64,000 bases of DNA from Corallococcus soli (GTDB taxonomy: Bacteria; Myxococcota; Myxococcia; Myxococcales; Myxococcaceae), in the NCBI RefSeq assembly GCF_014930455.1, contig NZ_JAAIYO010000005.1, positions 310,001-374,000 on the forward strand. The letters run 5' to 3'. Shown here piece after piece: positions 44,301 to 53,019 of the stretch. How positions within the stretch are numbered: the first letter of the stretch is position 1; each line of letters starts with the position of its first letter. The position numbers and the translations under genes are program-made. A model generated the notes under the pieces. The model was not told the DNA's origin. It was given only the letters and a program-made list of their open reading frames with translations, and did not search any database.

Positions 44301-44741
44301 TCACCCCTCCGTGTTGCGCAGGAAGTTCGCCGTGTGGGCGAAGCGGTCCTCCAGGAAGCGGCGCAGGCCGCCCGTGATGCCCTGGCGGTCCATCGCCTTG
44401 TGCATGCAGCGCAGCCAGGCGTCCCGCATCGACAGGTCCACCGGCACGTGGCCGTGGCGCATGCGCAGCCGGGGGTGCCCGTGCGTCGCGCTGTAGTGCT
44501 GGGGACCGCCCAGCCAGCCCACCAGGAACATGCCGAAGCGCTCGCGCGTGCCCCGGTTCACCTTCCCCTGCGCATCCAGTTCGTGGACGTGCGCGAGCGC
44601 GGGCTCCTCCGCGTCCATCACGTCGTAGAAGGCCTCCGCCAGCGCGTGGACCGCCTCCTCGCCCCCCACCCGGGCGAACGGCGTGTCCTCCAGCGTGGGG
44701 ACCCAGTCATCCGACGACGGCGGCTTCAGTTCGATGCTCAT
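44301..44741 (-). CDS. Group II truncated haemoglobin
   Basis: A 146-residue haemoprotein of the 2/2 fold (TrHbN/O group). HPRLRMRHGHVPVD contains the proximal His (His96), and DAWLRCM supplies the Trp at position G8 (Trp109) that marks group II (GlbO/YjbI). Tyr39 in EAFYDVM is near the distal pocket. Group II globins bind O2 and can handle peroxide, NO or sulfide. ATG 44741 has GAGGAAG upstream. It lies 10 bases after the exonuclease-like gene and is probably cotranscribed; why the two are paired is not clear. Confidence 0.9.
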   Translation of the reverse strand: MSIELKPPSSDDWVPTLEDTPFARVGGEEAVHALAEAFYDVMDAEEPALAHVHELDAQGKVNRGTRERFGMFLVGWLGGPQHYSATHGHPRLRMRHGHVPVDLSMRDAWLRCMHKAMDRQGITGGLRRFLEDRFAHTANFLRNTEG

Positions 44742-44751
44742 GGCTTCCTCG

Positions 44752-45636
44752 TCAGACCGCCCAGCGCTTCGGTCGCCGCTGGAGGGTCTTCAATCCCAAT
44801 CCTTCACAGAACGCCTTGAAGCGCGCTTCCGGAACGCCCTTCCACTCCAGATCCGCCAGCGCCTGCGTGCCCGGCAGCGGCGCGTCCTCCACCAGGGTGG
44901 CCAGCGTCCGGTACAGCCGCGCGTCCTCACGGTGTGCCTTCAGCGTCGCCGCCAGCTTGTCCGCCCCCCGGGGCTTCGCCGTCCATTCCGCCGCGCTGTC
45001 CGGGATGGCCTCCAGGTGCCCGTAGGCCTGGAGCACCGTCGCCGCCCCCTTCGCCCCGAAGCCCGGCAGCCCGGGGATGCCGTCCGCGTCGTCGCCCATC
45101 AACGCCAGCAGGTCCGGGATGCTCCTGGGGGCCACGCCCAGCTTCGCCTCCACGGCCTCCGCGTCCATCACCTTCTGCTGGCGCCGGTCCACCTGCACCA
45201 CGCGCTGGCCCCGCACGCACTGGCCCAGGTCCTTGTCCGGCGTGAGCAGCCGCACCTGGTCCACCTGGTCGGCCCAGCGCGCCGCCGCCGTGGCGAGCGC
45301 GTCGTCCGCTTCATGGTCCTTCATGGACCACACGCGCACGCCCAGCGCCTCCACCGCCTGCTCCACCAGGTCGAACTGCGCGCGCAGCTCCGGCGGCACG
45401 CCCTCGTCCCCCTTGTAGCCAGCGAACAGCGCGTTGCGGAACGAGCGGATGGGGTTGTCGAACGCCACCGCCACGTGGGTCACCGCCTCCGCGTCGTCGT
45501 GCAACAGCGAGAGCAGTGAATCCATCACCCCCGCCGTGGCCTTTACGTCCCGCCCGTCCGGCGCGGTGGTGCCCGGCCGGGGCGAATAGTGGGCCCGGTA
45601 CAGCTCATACGTGCCGTCCACGAGGTGCAGGCGCAT
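44752..45636 (-). CDS. PolA-type 5'-nuclease domain protein
   Basis: A 294-residue stand-alone flap/5'-3' exonuclease like the N-terminal domain of DNA polymerase I. Visible acidic metal-site motifs: LVDGTYELYRAHY (start), VAFDNPIRSFRNAL, KDHEADDALATAA, RLLTPDKDLGQCV and ALMGDDADGIPGLPGFGAKGAATVLQAYGHLEAI (H3TH). In bacteria such enzymes process flaps and RNA primers or repair intermediates. ATG 45636 has a GAGG site 8 bases upstream. First gene of a four-gene minus-strand run. Confidence 0.92.
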   Translation of the reverse strand: MRLHLVDGTYELYRAHYSPRPGTTAPDGRDVKATAGVMDSLLSLLHDDAEAVTHVAVAFDNPIRSFRNALFAGYKGDEGVPPELRAQFDLVEQAVEALGVRVWSMKDHEADDALATAAARWADQVDQVRLLTPDKDLGQCVRGQRVVQVDRRQQKVMDAEAVEAKLGVAPRSIPDLLALMGDDADGIPGLPGFGAKGAATVLQAYGHLEAIPDSAAEWTAKPRGADKLAATLKAHREDARLYRTLATLVEDAPLPGTQALADLEWKGVPEARFKAFCEGLGLKTLQRRPKRWAV

Positions 45637-45891
45637 GTTCCACCTCTAGCGCCCCTCCCGCCGCGCGGCCAGCAGCCCGTGCGGCCGGACAGCCGGCGAC
45701 ACGCTGGCGGAGCTTCTGCTGCCTGTGCGCCTCGTTCCCTACACGACGCCTGTCAACCCCCTTGGCCAGCGAGCCTGAGGGGAATGGGACGCCGATGCCG
45801 AGCGGACCGACGCCCCCCATTTTCTGAACCGACTCCCCCTGGGGCCGCCGGTGCGTCCCAGCATTCCAACCCACCCGGCTTGAGGTGACCC

Positions 45892-46257
45892 ATGCGCCCG
45901 AAGCTGTTCGCCGCCGCCCTGCTCTGCTTCGCCACCGTTGGCTGTGCAGGCAAGCAGGTGATTACGAACGCCACCCACCAGCAACGCGTCCAGGCCGAGG
46001 CGGCCCTGCGCTCGGCTGAGAACTCGCAGGCCCCCAACATCCCGGAGGCGGCCCGACACCTGGAGTTCGCGCGGCAGCAGATCTCCGACGGGGAGCGGTT
46101 GATCCAGGAAGGTGAGCAGGAGGCCGCGGAGCTGCGCTTCCGTCAGGCCGCGGCGGACGCGGACCTCGCGTCGGCGCTGGCCCGCGCGGTGCCCATGCGG
46201 ACCGAGGCGCGTCGGGCGTCCGAGCAGGTCGAGTCCATGCGCCGTGGTCAGCCCTGA
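45892..46257 (+). CDS. DUF4398 lipoprotein
   Basis: A 121-residue lipoprotein (ALLCFATVGC, Cys18) followed by a DUF4398-like helical domain (RVQAEAALRSAENSQAPNIPEAARHLEFARQQISDGERLI) of TPR-like helical pairs. The start ATG 45892 follows GAGGTGACC. It lies 33 bases before the OmpA-domain lipoprotein gene and shares the DUF4398-type domain with it, suggesting joint action at the outer membrane or peptidoglycan. Confidence 0.88.
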   Translation: MRPKLFAAALLCFATVGCAGKQVITNATHQQRVQAEAALRSAENSQAPNIPEAARHLEFARQQISDGERLIQEGEQEAAELRFRQAAADADLASALARAVPMRTEARRASEQVESMRRGQP

Positions 46258-46290
46258 GTTCCACCCCCTTTTGTCTGTGAGGAGAGCGTC

Positions 46291-47541
46291 ATGCAGCGTT
46301 GGAAATTTGGATGGTTGGCTTTTGCCGGGGCCTCCGCGCTCACGGTGGGGTGCGCCCATGGTCCTCCGCCCAGTGAGCTGACCGCGGCCCGCTCCGCGTA
46401 CCACGAGGTGGCGCGCAGCCCCGAAGGCCGCGAGCGCCCGGCGGACGTGGCGGCGGCGAGGGCCGCGTTGCAGGAGGCGGAGAACGAGTACGTGGAGAGC
46501 CAGGGTTCGGTGAAGACCCGGTCGCTGGCGTACGTGGCGCTGCGCAAGGCGGAGATCGCGGAGGCCCGGGGACAGGCGGACCTGGCCGCGCAGCAGCGGG
46601 CCGTGGCGGAGGCGGAGCTGCGCCAGCAGCAGGAGTCGCGCGCGCAGACGCTCACCCGTCAGCAGGAGGAGGAGCGCGCCAGGTACGAGCAGCAGCGGCT
46701 GCAATACGAGCAGCAGCGCCAGCAGTTCGAGGCCCAGCGTCAGCAGGAGATGGAGCGCATGCGCACGGCGGATGCGCAGACGCGGCAGCAGCAGGAGGCC
46801 GAGGCGCAGCGGCTGGCCCAGCTCAACCAGGACCTCCAGCAGCGCACGCAGCAACTGGAGGCGGAGCGGCAGGCGCGGCTCCAGGCCGAGCAGCGCGCGG
46901 CCCAGGCCCTGACGCAGTTGCAGGACAAGGACGTGAAGGTGCGCGAGGAGGCGCGCGGCACGGTGGTGACGTTGTCCGGGAGCGTGCTCTTCGCGACGGA
47001 CGCGACAGACCTGCTGCCCGCGGCGCGCGACCGGCTGTCCGACGTGGCCACGGCGCTCAAGGAGTCCCAGAACCCGCTCCTCATCGAGGGCCACACGGAC
47101 TCGCGCGGCACGGAGGGCTACAACGAGCAGCTGTCGGAGCGGCGCGCGCAGAGCGTGCGCAACTTCCTCATCAACCAGGGCGTGCCCGCCGACCGCATCG
47201 ACATCCGGGGCATGGGTGAGGACCGGCCGGTGGCCAGCAACGCCACGGCGGAGGGCCGAGCCAACAACCGCCGCGTGGAGATCGTGGTGGAGCGCAACGT
47301 GGCGGGCGCGCAGCCGTCGCGCTCCGGAGGCGTGGGCGGCAGCGGCGCGCAGCCGCCCGCGGAAGGCGACAAGGAGAGCGGCCAGAACGCGCAGCCGCCC
47401 GGCGGCACGGGTGGCGGCGGCGCGGCGCCGGAGCCGCATGGCGCGGGCATCGACCACCAGGCCCCCGCCCCGGAGCAGGGCACCGGCGGCAGCGGAGCAC
47501 GGCAGCAGGCGCCCGAACAGCCGCAGGACCACGGGGAGTGA
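46291..47541 (+). CDS. DUF4398/OmpA-domain envelope lipoprotein
   Basis: A 416-residue lipoprotein (ASALTVGC). Domains: DUF4398-like helical region 28-110, a long Gln/Glu/Arg coiled coil (about 110-215, LRQQQESRAQTLTRQQEEERAR and similar), then OmpA C-terminal peptidoglycan-binding domain (225-345) with LSGSVLFATDATDLLPAA, LIEGHTDSRGTEGYNEQLSERRA and GMGEDRPVASNATAEGRANNRRVEI, and a low-complexity Gly/Pro/Ala tail. The coiled coil could span the periplasm from the outer membrane to the wall. ATG 46291 follows GAGGAG. It is cotranscribed with the smaller DUF4398 gene. Confidence 0.92.
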   Translation: MQRWKFGWLAFAGASALTVGCAHGPPPSELTAARSAYHEVARSPEGRERPADVAAARAALQEAENEYVESQGSVKTRSLAYVALRKAEIAEARGQADLAAQQRAVAEAELRQQQESRAQTLTRQQEEERARYEQQRLQYEQQRQQFEAQRQQEMERMRTADAQTRQQQEAEAQRLAQLNQDLQQRTQQLEAERQARLQAEQRAAQALTQLQDKDVKVREEARGTVVTLSGSVLFATDATDLLPAARDRLSDVATALKESQNPLLIEGHTDSRGTEGYNEQLSERRAQSVRNFLINQGVPADRIDIRGMGEDRPVASNATAEGRANNRRVEIVVERNVAGAQPSRSGGVGGSGAQPPAEGDKESGQNAQPPGGTGGGGAAPEPHGAGIDHQAPAPEQGTGGSGARQQAPEQPQDHGE

Positions 47542-47573
47542 CACCGCTTCGCGGCCCCTGAGCTGGAACCTCC

Positions 47574-47608
47574 GGTCCCCATCCCGCGCGGGTGGGGACC
47601 TTATTCGT
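47574..47608 (+). terminator. Intrinsic terminator
   Basis: GGTCCCCA and TGGGGACC (47574-47581 and 47593-47600) flank an 11-base GC-rich loop and are followed by TTATTCGT. It lies 33 bases after the OmpA lipoprotein gene. Confidence 0.75.
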
Positions 47609-47659
47609 CCGCGCTTCCTCCGCGCGCGGGCCATGGGAGCGCGCTAGCTTTGAGGTGAG

Positions 47660-48274
47660 ATGAAGTCCGGCCCCGCCATGTCGACCGACAAGTCGCCCCT
47701 CCTGCTCACCACCGAGCGCCTCCACCTCATGCTGCTGCCCCCGGACGCGGCGGAGCGCGTGCTCACGTACCAACTGGAGAACAAGCAGCACCTGGGGCCG
47801 GTGTCGCCGGATCGCCCGGCGACCTTCTTCTCCACCGCCTACTGGCGCACGCGCCTGGCGCAGGACCGCGAGGACTTCCGCCACGACATGTCCCTGCGCG
47901 TGTTCCTGCTGCCCCGGGGCCAGCCCATCTCCCTGTCCCCCGTGCTGGGCAGCGTCGCGCTCACGCACATCCGGCGAGGTCCCCTCCAGGCGGCGGACAT
48001 CGGCTACGGGCTGGACCACCGCCACGAAGGCAAGGGCCTGATGACCGAGGCCCTCCAGGCCGTCTGTGATTATGCCTTCGGCGCCATGGGCCTGCACCGC
48101 GTCCAGGCCAGCCACCTGCCGGAGAACCTGCGCAGCGCCGCGGTGCTGCGCCGCCTGGGCTTCGTCGTGGAGGGCTACGCGCGGGACTTCCTGCTGCTCG
48201 ACGGCAGGTGGCGCGACCACGTGCTCACCTCGCTCGTGGCCGCTCCCGAGCCTGGGCTGCGCGGCGGGCCCTGA
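47660..48274 (+). CDS. GNAT acetyltransferase, RimJ/RimL type
   Basis: A 204-residue N-acetyltransferase: LLTTERLHLMLLPPDAA at the start, VLGSVALTHIRRGPLQAADIGYGLDHRHEGKGLMTEAL (acetyl-CoA loop), VQASHLPENLRSAAVLRRLGFVVEGYARDFLLLDGRWRDHVL. The pattern fits the RimJ/RimL subgroup acting on protein N-termini or on small amines. ATG 47660 follows TTGAGG. Substrate unknown. Confidence 0.9.
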   Translation: MKSGPAMSTDKSPLLLTTERLHLMLLPPDAAERVLTYQLENKQHLGPVSPDRPATFFSTAYWRTRLAQDREDFRHDMSLRVFLLPRGQPISLSPVLGSVALTHIRRGPLQAADIGYGLDHRHEGKGLMTEALQAVCDYAFGAMGLHRVQASHLPENLRSAAVLRRLGFVVEGYARDFLLLDGRWRDHVLTSLVAAPEPGLRGGP

Positions 48275-48329
48275 GAGGCAGGCAGGGGGCAGCTTGCCTG
48301 CCTGGCATCGCATCGACGACGCTGATGGC

Positions 48330-49937
48330 ATGCGCCTTCATTCCCTCCTCTTCGCCGTGATGCTGTCCGCGTGCGCATCCCGTGGACCCGCGTCGCGTCC
48401 GGCGTCCTCCGAGCCTTCCGAGACCGGGGAGGCATCCTCCCGCGCGTCTCCCGCGCCCCCCGTGGAGGACGCGTCCCCCTCCGGCGATTACGGCACCGCC
48501 CATCCGTTCCTGTTCATGGACTCCGCGCAGGACGGACGTTGGCTCCTGGCCTGTCAGGCGCGAGAGGACACCGACGGCGATGGACACATCAAGGTCACCT
48601 TCGGCCACCACGGCCACACCTCCGGCGACGCGCTGCGCCCGTACCTCTTCCTGGAGCCCGGTGCGGGCATCCCCATCGACGAACTCGTCGCGGTGGATCC
48701 CACGGGGCGCTTCCTCGTCCTGGTTCGCGACGCCACGCTCGCCCTCTTCGACGTGGAGACCCGCGAACAGAAGGTGCTGGCTTCGGGGGTGACGCCCGAT
48801 ACGACGAGCCCCCGGCCGACCTCCCGCGCCAGCTTTTCCCAGGACGGCCAGCGGCTCCTCTTCCTCCGTCCCCAGGGAGAGACGTCCGTCGCGGTCGTGC
48901 GCGACCTGCGCCAGGGGACCGAGCGCGTGCTCGACGCGGGCAAGGGACTCATCGGGCAGGTCCTGCTGGATCCTTCAGGACACTGGGCCGTGTTCGACGT
49001 GGTGGAGGACACGGACGGCGACGGGAAGCAGACGTGGCCCCAGCAGAAGACCACGCTCGCCTCCGCGATGTGCCGGGGCCCCGTCAGGTCCAGTTCGTCC
49101 TACGGATGGCAGGGCGACAGGCCCGTGCGCCGCCTCCGCCGGGTGGAAGGAGGCCCCCTCCTCCAGCAAGGCGACGTCGTCCAGCCCCTGGGTGAGGGCA
49201 TGCTCCGCCGGGCTCCGGACCAGTCCATCTTCTTTGAACACGCGGATGGCCGGAAGGAGACCTGGGTCCCCGCGGGCTGCGCCGGGATGGTGGTCCATGC
49301 GGACGCGGAGCGCCGGCAGCTCCTGGTCGCCTGCGATACGAAGCAGGACCTGATTCCCCTGGAGCTGCACGGCGCCAGCATCCATCAGCCTCTTGGCTGG
49401 CGGACGTCCATGCAGGCCCTGGAATCGTCTGGCAGCGACTCCGGACGCGATGGGAGGCTCGTCTCCCTTGAGGTCGAATCCAAGACCCAGCCCAGCACAG
49501 GGGAGTACCTCGTCGTCGACATGAAGCGACACACCGCGCAGTCCCTGCTCAACCAGGAGCCGGTGGCCTTCGTCGGAGCGTGGGCGCTGCTGAAGGAGAG
49601 CATCAAGCCCACGGCACCTGATCGCCAGTGGACCCATCGACTGCGGTTGTGGAACGCGGAGACGGGGAAGGACAGCGTCGTGAGCGGGTCAGGAAGCTAT
49701 TTCCAAGCCTGGGCGGGCGACACGGGGATCATCATGGGCAAGCTCATCGACCTGCGCGCGGGACAGGTGCTGGGCGACGTCGAGGACGAGCCGCTGGCCC
49801 TCGACACCCGGGGCCGCGCCCTCCGCCCGAGCCCTACCTCGAAGGAGCACCCGGGCTCGCTCATGCTCGGCCCCGTGCGGTGGGAGCCCGCGTTGAAGCC
49901 CCCTGCTCCCGCGTCCCCGGCGCCTGGAGCCCCCTAA
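48330..49937 (+). CDS. Large lipoprotein with beta-propeller-like repeats
   Basis: A 535-residue lipoprotein (LLFAVMLSACAS), then a Ser/Pro-rich linker and beta-propeller-like blades (MDSAQDGRWLLACQA, VDPTGRFLVLVRD, FSQDGQRLLFLR, LDPSGHWAVFDV). Asp/Gly motifs (DTDGDGHIK, DTDGDGKQT) look like calcium-binding loops. ATG 48330 is taken because the lipoprotein signal starts there; the frame to 48066 overlaps the GNAT gene. It ends tail-to-tail with the second S9 peptidase (4-base overlap). No enzyme motif is seen. Confidence 0.82.
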   Translation: MRLHSLLFAVMLSACASRGPASRPASSEPSETGEASSRASPAPPVEDASPSGDYGTAHPFLFMDSAQDGRWLLACQAREDTDGDGHIKVTFGHHGHTSGDALRPYLFLEPGAGIPIDELVAVDPTGRFLVLVRDATLALFDVETREQKVLASGVTPDTTSPRPTSRASFSQDGQRLLFLRPQGETSVAVVRDLRQGTERVLDAGKGLIGQVLLDPSGHWAVFDVVEDTDGDGKQTWPQQKTTLASAMCRGPVRSSSSYGWQGDRPVRRLRRVEGGPLLQQGDVVQPLGEGMLRRAPDQSIFFEHADGRKETWVPAGCAGMVVHADAERRQLLVACDTKQDLIPLELHGASIHQPLGWRTSMQALESSGSDSGRDGRLVSLEVESKTQPSTGEYLVVDMKRHTAQSLLNQEPVAFVGAWALLKESIKPTAPDRQWTHRLRLWNAETGKDSVVSGSGSYFQAWAGDTGIIMGKLIDLRAGQVLGDVEDEPLALDTRGRALRPSPTSKEHPGSLMLGPVRWEPALKPPAPASPAPGAP

Positions 49938-52018
49938 CGCGTTGGAGCCCGCACCTTCGGCGCCGGTGGCGGTGGCACCGGCGCCAGGTTCGCGTCGAAC
50001 CAGTCCAGGGTGCGCAGCAGCCGGTCCTTCTTGTGTTCGGGCTTGCGCAGGCCGTGGCCCTCGTCCGCGTAGATGACGAGCTGGGTCTTCACCCCCAGCG
50101 CCTTCAGCGCCTTGTGGAACTCATAGCCCTGCGACGCGGGCACCTCCACGTCCCGCTCGCCGTGCAGCACCAGCGTGGGCGTGCGCACCTGCTTCACCGC
50201 GTTGATGGGCGACGAGCGCGTGTACACCTCCGGCTCGTCGTACACGGACGCGCCGAAGTACGGCAGCATCCACGTGTCGATGTGGTTCGTGCCGTAGTAG
50301 CTCTGCCAGTTCGCGATGCCCGCGCCCGCCACCGCCGCCTGGAAGCGCTGCGTCTGCGTCACCGCCCACATCGTCAGGAAGCCGCCGTAGCTCCACCCCG
50401 TGATGCCCTGGCGCGCGGGGTCCACCGGCGCGGAGGCCAGCACCGCGTCCACGCCGGACAGCACGTCGCGGAAGTCGCCGTGGCCGAAGTCGCGGCGGTT
50501 CGCCTGCACGAACGCCTCTCCCTGGCCGTAGCTGCCGCGCGGGTTGGGCAGGAACACCGCGTACCCCCGCGCGGACAGCAGCACCGTCTGCGGGTTGAAC
50601 GCGGGCGTGACGCCCGCCGCCGGCCCGCCGTGCACCACCGTCACCATGGGCACCTTGCGGCCCTTCACGTCCGCCGAACCCGAAGGCAGCACCAGCCAGC
50701 CCTGCACCCGCCGCCCGTCGCTCGTCCACGTCACGCTGCGCACGTCCCCCACCGCCACCCGCACGTCCGCGTTGAGCCGCGTCGCCTGCGTCCACGCCCC
50801 CACCGGCCCCGTCCACACCTCCGGCGGCTGGGTGAAGGTGTCGCGCACCACCGCGCTCGTCACGCCGTCGCGCCCCAGCGACACCATCAGGTGCTCCGGG
50901 CCCTTCCACAACACCGTGGGCTCCCCGGGCGTCGTTGACGCCGCCAGCAGCGCGGACTCGCCCAGCACCTGCGCCGCGAACACCAGCCGCTCCGGCGTCG
51001 GCCAGAACAGGTCCGTGGCGGTGGCCTTCATCCCGTCCGTCAGGTTGCGCGCGGGAGGCACCCGCGCCGGCAGCGCCGCCTTCTCCCCGGGCCGCACCTT
51101 CGCCGCCAGCCGCTCCGGCACCGACACCGCCCACACGTCTCCGCCCGTGTTGCCCTCGTCGCTCATCAGCCCTTCAATGAACGCGAGCTGCTTCCCATCC
51201 GGGCTCCACGTCGGCTCCGCCACCTGCCAGCGGGGCACGTGCAACAGCGACGTCTCCCCCGTCGCCGCCTCCACCGCGTACACGCGGGCAATCCACCAGT
51301 TCGCGTCCCCCGGCGGCGGCGAGGCCGTGAGCGCCACGCGGGCCCCGTCCGGACTCCACGCGTACTCGTGGACGAAGAGGCCCGCGGGCGACACGAAGCG
51401 CAGCCGCGCGTCCTCCACCGCCACCACCGCGAAGCGCTTCACCGGCGCGGACGCCCGCACCACGCCCGTCTCACGCGCCGCCGGCCCCAGCGGCCCCTGC
51501 GCGTCCTCCGCGCCGTCGATGACGAGCACCCCCACCGACTTCCCGTCCGGCGACCACTTCGGCGTGGCCACCACACCCTTCACCGTCGTGAGCCGGCGCG
51601 CGGGCACGGACGTCCCGGTCGCATCCGCCACGTAGAGCTGCCGCGACGGGCCCTCGCACGCCGTGGACAGGAACGCGAGCCGCTTGCCGTCCGGACTCCA
51701 CGCCAGCGACCCCTCCGCGCACGGCGCGCTGTCCGGCGACGCGGTGATGCGCAAGGGGGCCCGCTCCGGATGCGCCCGCTCCAGCACCTGGAGCCGCGTG
51801 GCCTCCGAGGGCGCGCCCGGCTTCGGCGGCACCGACTCCACCCAGGCCACGCGCGCGCCGTCCGGCGACAGCGCCACCTGCTGCACGCGCACCATGCGCT
51901 GGAGCGCGTCGTAGACCGCGCCCGCCTCCGGACGCGCGGGCACCGCCGGCGCCGCACCGGACGCCACCGCGCTCCACACCAGGCACCCCACCACCAGACC
52001 CAGGCTTCCCGCTCGCAT
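49934..52018 (-). CDS. Secreted S9-family peptidase (second copy in window)
   Basis: A 694-residue serine peptidase with signal peptide (LGLVVGCLVWSAVASGA). A beta-propeller fills residues about 40-420 (SPDGARVAWVES, SPDGKRLAFLS, SPDGKSVGVLV, SPDGARVALT, SPDGKQLAFI). The alpha/beta hydrolase has the full triad: Ser543 in GWSYGGF, Asp623 in HGERDVEVP and His655 in DEGHGLRK. ATG 52018 has GGAGG 7 bases upstream. Compared with the 6450 enzyme the propeller is more regular. Secreted dipeptidyl- or oligopeptidase, role inferred as extracellular protein degradation. Confidence 0.94.
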   Translation of the reverse strand: MRAGSLGLVVGCLVWSAVASGAAPAVPARPEAGAVYDALQRMVRVQQVALSPDGARVAWVESVPPKPGAPSEATRLQVLERAHPERAPLRITASPDSAPCAEGSLAWSPDGKRLAFLSTACEGPSRQLYVADATGTSVPARRLTTVKGVVATPKWSPDGKSVGVLVIDGAEDAQGPLGPAARETGVVRASAPVKRFAVVAVEDARLRFVSPAGLFVHEYAWSPDGARVALTASPPPGDANWWIARVYAVEAATGETSLLHVPRWQVAEPTWSPDGKQLAFIEGLMSDEGNTGGDVWAVSVPERLAAKVRPGEKAALPARVPPARNLTDGMKATATDLFWPTPERLVFAAQVLGESALLAASTTPGEPTVLWKGPEHLMVSLGRDGVTSAVVRDTFTQPPEVWTGPVGAWTQATRLNADVRVAVGDVRSVTWTSDGRRVQGWLVLPSGSADVKGRKVPMVTVVHGGPAAGVTPAFNPQTVLLSARGYAVFLPNPRGSYGQGEAFVQANRRDFGHGDFRDVLSGVDAVLASAPVDPARQGITGWSYGGFLTMWAVTQTQRFQAAVAGAGIANWQSYYGTNHIDTWMLPYFGASVYDEPEVYTRSSPINAVKQVRTPTLVLHGERDVEVPASQGYEFHKALKALGVKTQLVIYADEGHGLRKPEHKKDRLLRTLDWFDANLAPVPPPPAPKVRAPTR

Positions 52019-52094
52019 CAACCGCCTCCGCGAAGGACCGCGGCGAAGTGTAGCGGACCCCGGCGGAAGGGGCCCGCGCGGGCAGCGCCGTCCG

Positions 52095-52616
52095 TCAGTG
52101 GAGCAGCTCCGGCAGCATGGGCAGCCCGTGGAAGAAGCGCCGCCCGCTCTCGAAGCGGTGGTGGAAGGTGACGCGCTGGTCCAGGTACAGCCGCGCCATC
52201 TCCTCTTCGCCATAGGCGCGGAAGAACGCCGCGCGCGCTTCGTCACACGCCCGCTCGTACTCCACGCAGAGCGCCTCCCAGTCCTCCGGAGGGATGTCGC
52301 CCTCCGGCCAGCCCTCCCCCGTGAGGCCGTACTCGCGCTCCATCGCGTCCAGCTCCCCGGCCCGCATCCGCACGCGCGGATCCTCCGCGATGGCCTCGTC
52401 CGCCATCGCCGTGAGGATGTGCGCCACCAGGAAAAATCCCGCGTCCGGCGGCACCGCCCCCGCGTCGCGCGCGCCCCGGAACGTCACCAGCAGCTGCGCG
52501 TCCATCGCCTCGCCGCCCAGCTCCGTCAGCTTCGCCGCCAGCATCCGCCACCGGGCCTCCGTCTCGCGAGCCTCCCGCCGCATCCCGTCCAGCTCCTGCT
52601 CACCCATCTTCTTCAT
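52095..52616 (-). CDS. Hypothetical soluble protein
   Basis: A 173-residue protein, acidic and helical (GEQELDGMRREARETEARWRMLAAKLTELGGEAMDAQLLVTFRGARDAG, ... EDWEALCVEYERACDEARAAFFRAYGEEEMARLYLDQR). No signal peptide and no recognised domain. ATG 52616 has a good site (GAGAGG), and the longer frame to 52865 is rejected for that reason. It precedes the S9 peptidase gene by 76 bases on the same strand. Confidence 0.78.
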   Translation of the reverse strand: MKKMGEQELDGMRREARETEARWRMLAAKLTELGGEAMDAQLLVTFRGARDAGAVPPDAGFFLVAHILTAMADEAIAEDPRVRMRAGELDAMEREYGLTGEGWPEGDIPPEDWEALCVEYERACDEARAAFFRAYGEEEMARLYLDQRVTFHHRFESGRRFFHGLPMLPELLH

Positions 52617-53019
52617 GGTGTCCTCTCCCATCCCGCGAAGGTCCCCTCCCCACGAAGGTTCCCATCCCGGTCTGACGCGCCGGCCCAGCAAAGCATGCAG
52701 TCCCTGCTTCCCTTGACGTCCCCGCCCGTCCGCTGCTGGACGCAGGGCGGCACGGCCGTCGGCTTGCGGACGCGCATCCCGCCTTCGGGGGAAGGACGGG
52801 CCGGGATTTCCGGCTGTGCGGAGGACGAACCGGGCCCGCCGCGATTGCCTCCCGCGAACGGCCACCGGCGGCGCCGGATGTCAGCCGCCGGACACCTGAA
52901 CCGGATGCGACCCCGGCGCACACACTTGGCGGACGACGACGGTTGCCGTCGGGCGCGGGATGTCGCATCCGCAGGACACGGGGCCCGTGCATGGTGGCCG
53001 CCGTTGGGGAGCGCGAACG
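52617..53019. other. 403-base divergent intergenic region
   Basis: It lies between the hypothetical gene and the AI-2E-type transporter gene. Near the transporter side an inverted repeat CGGATGCGA (52902-52910) and TCGCATCCG (52963-52971) is separated by 52 bases. I see no convincing promoter hexamers and no credible small gene. Confidence 0.45.

Noticed and set aside
52902-52971. 9-bp inverted repeat as an operator
   Set aside because: The 52-base separation is too wide for a typical dimer site and chance occurrence is plausible in GC-rich DNA.
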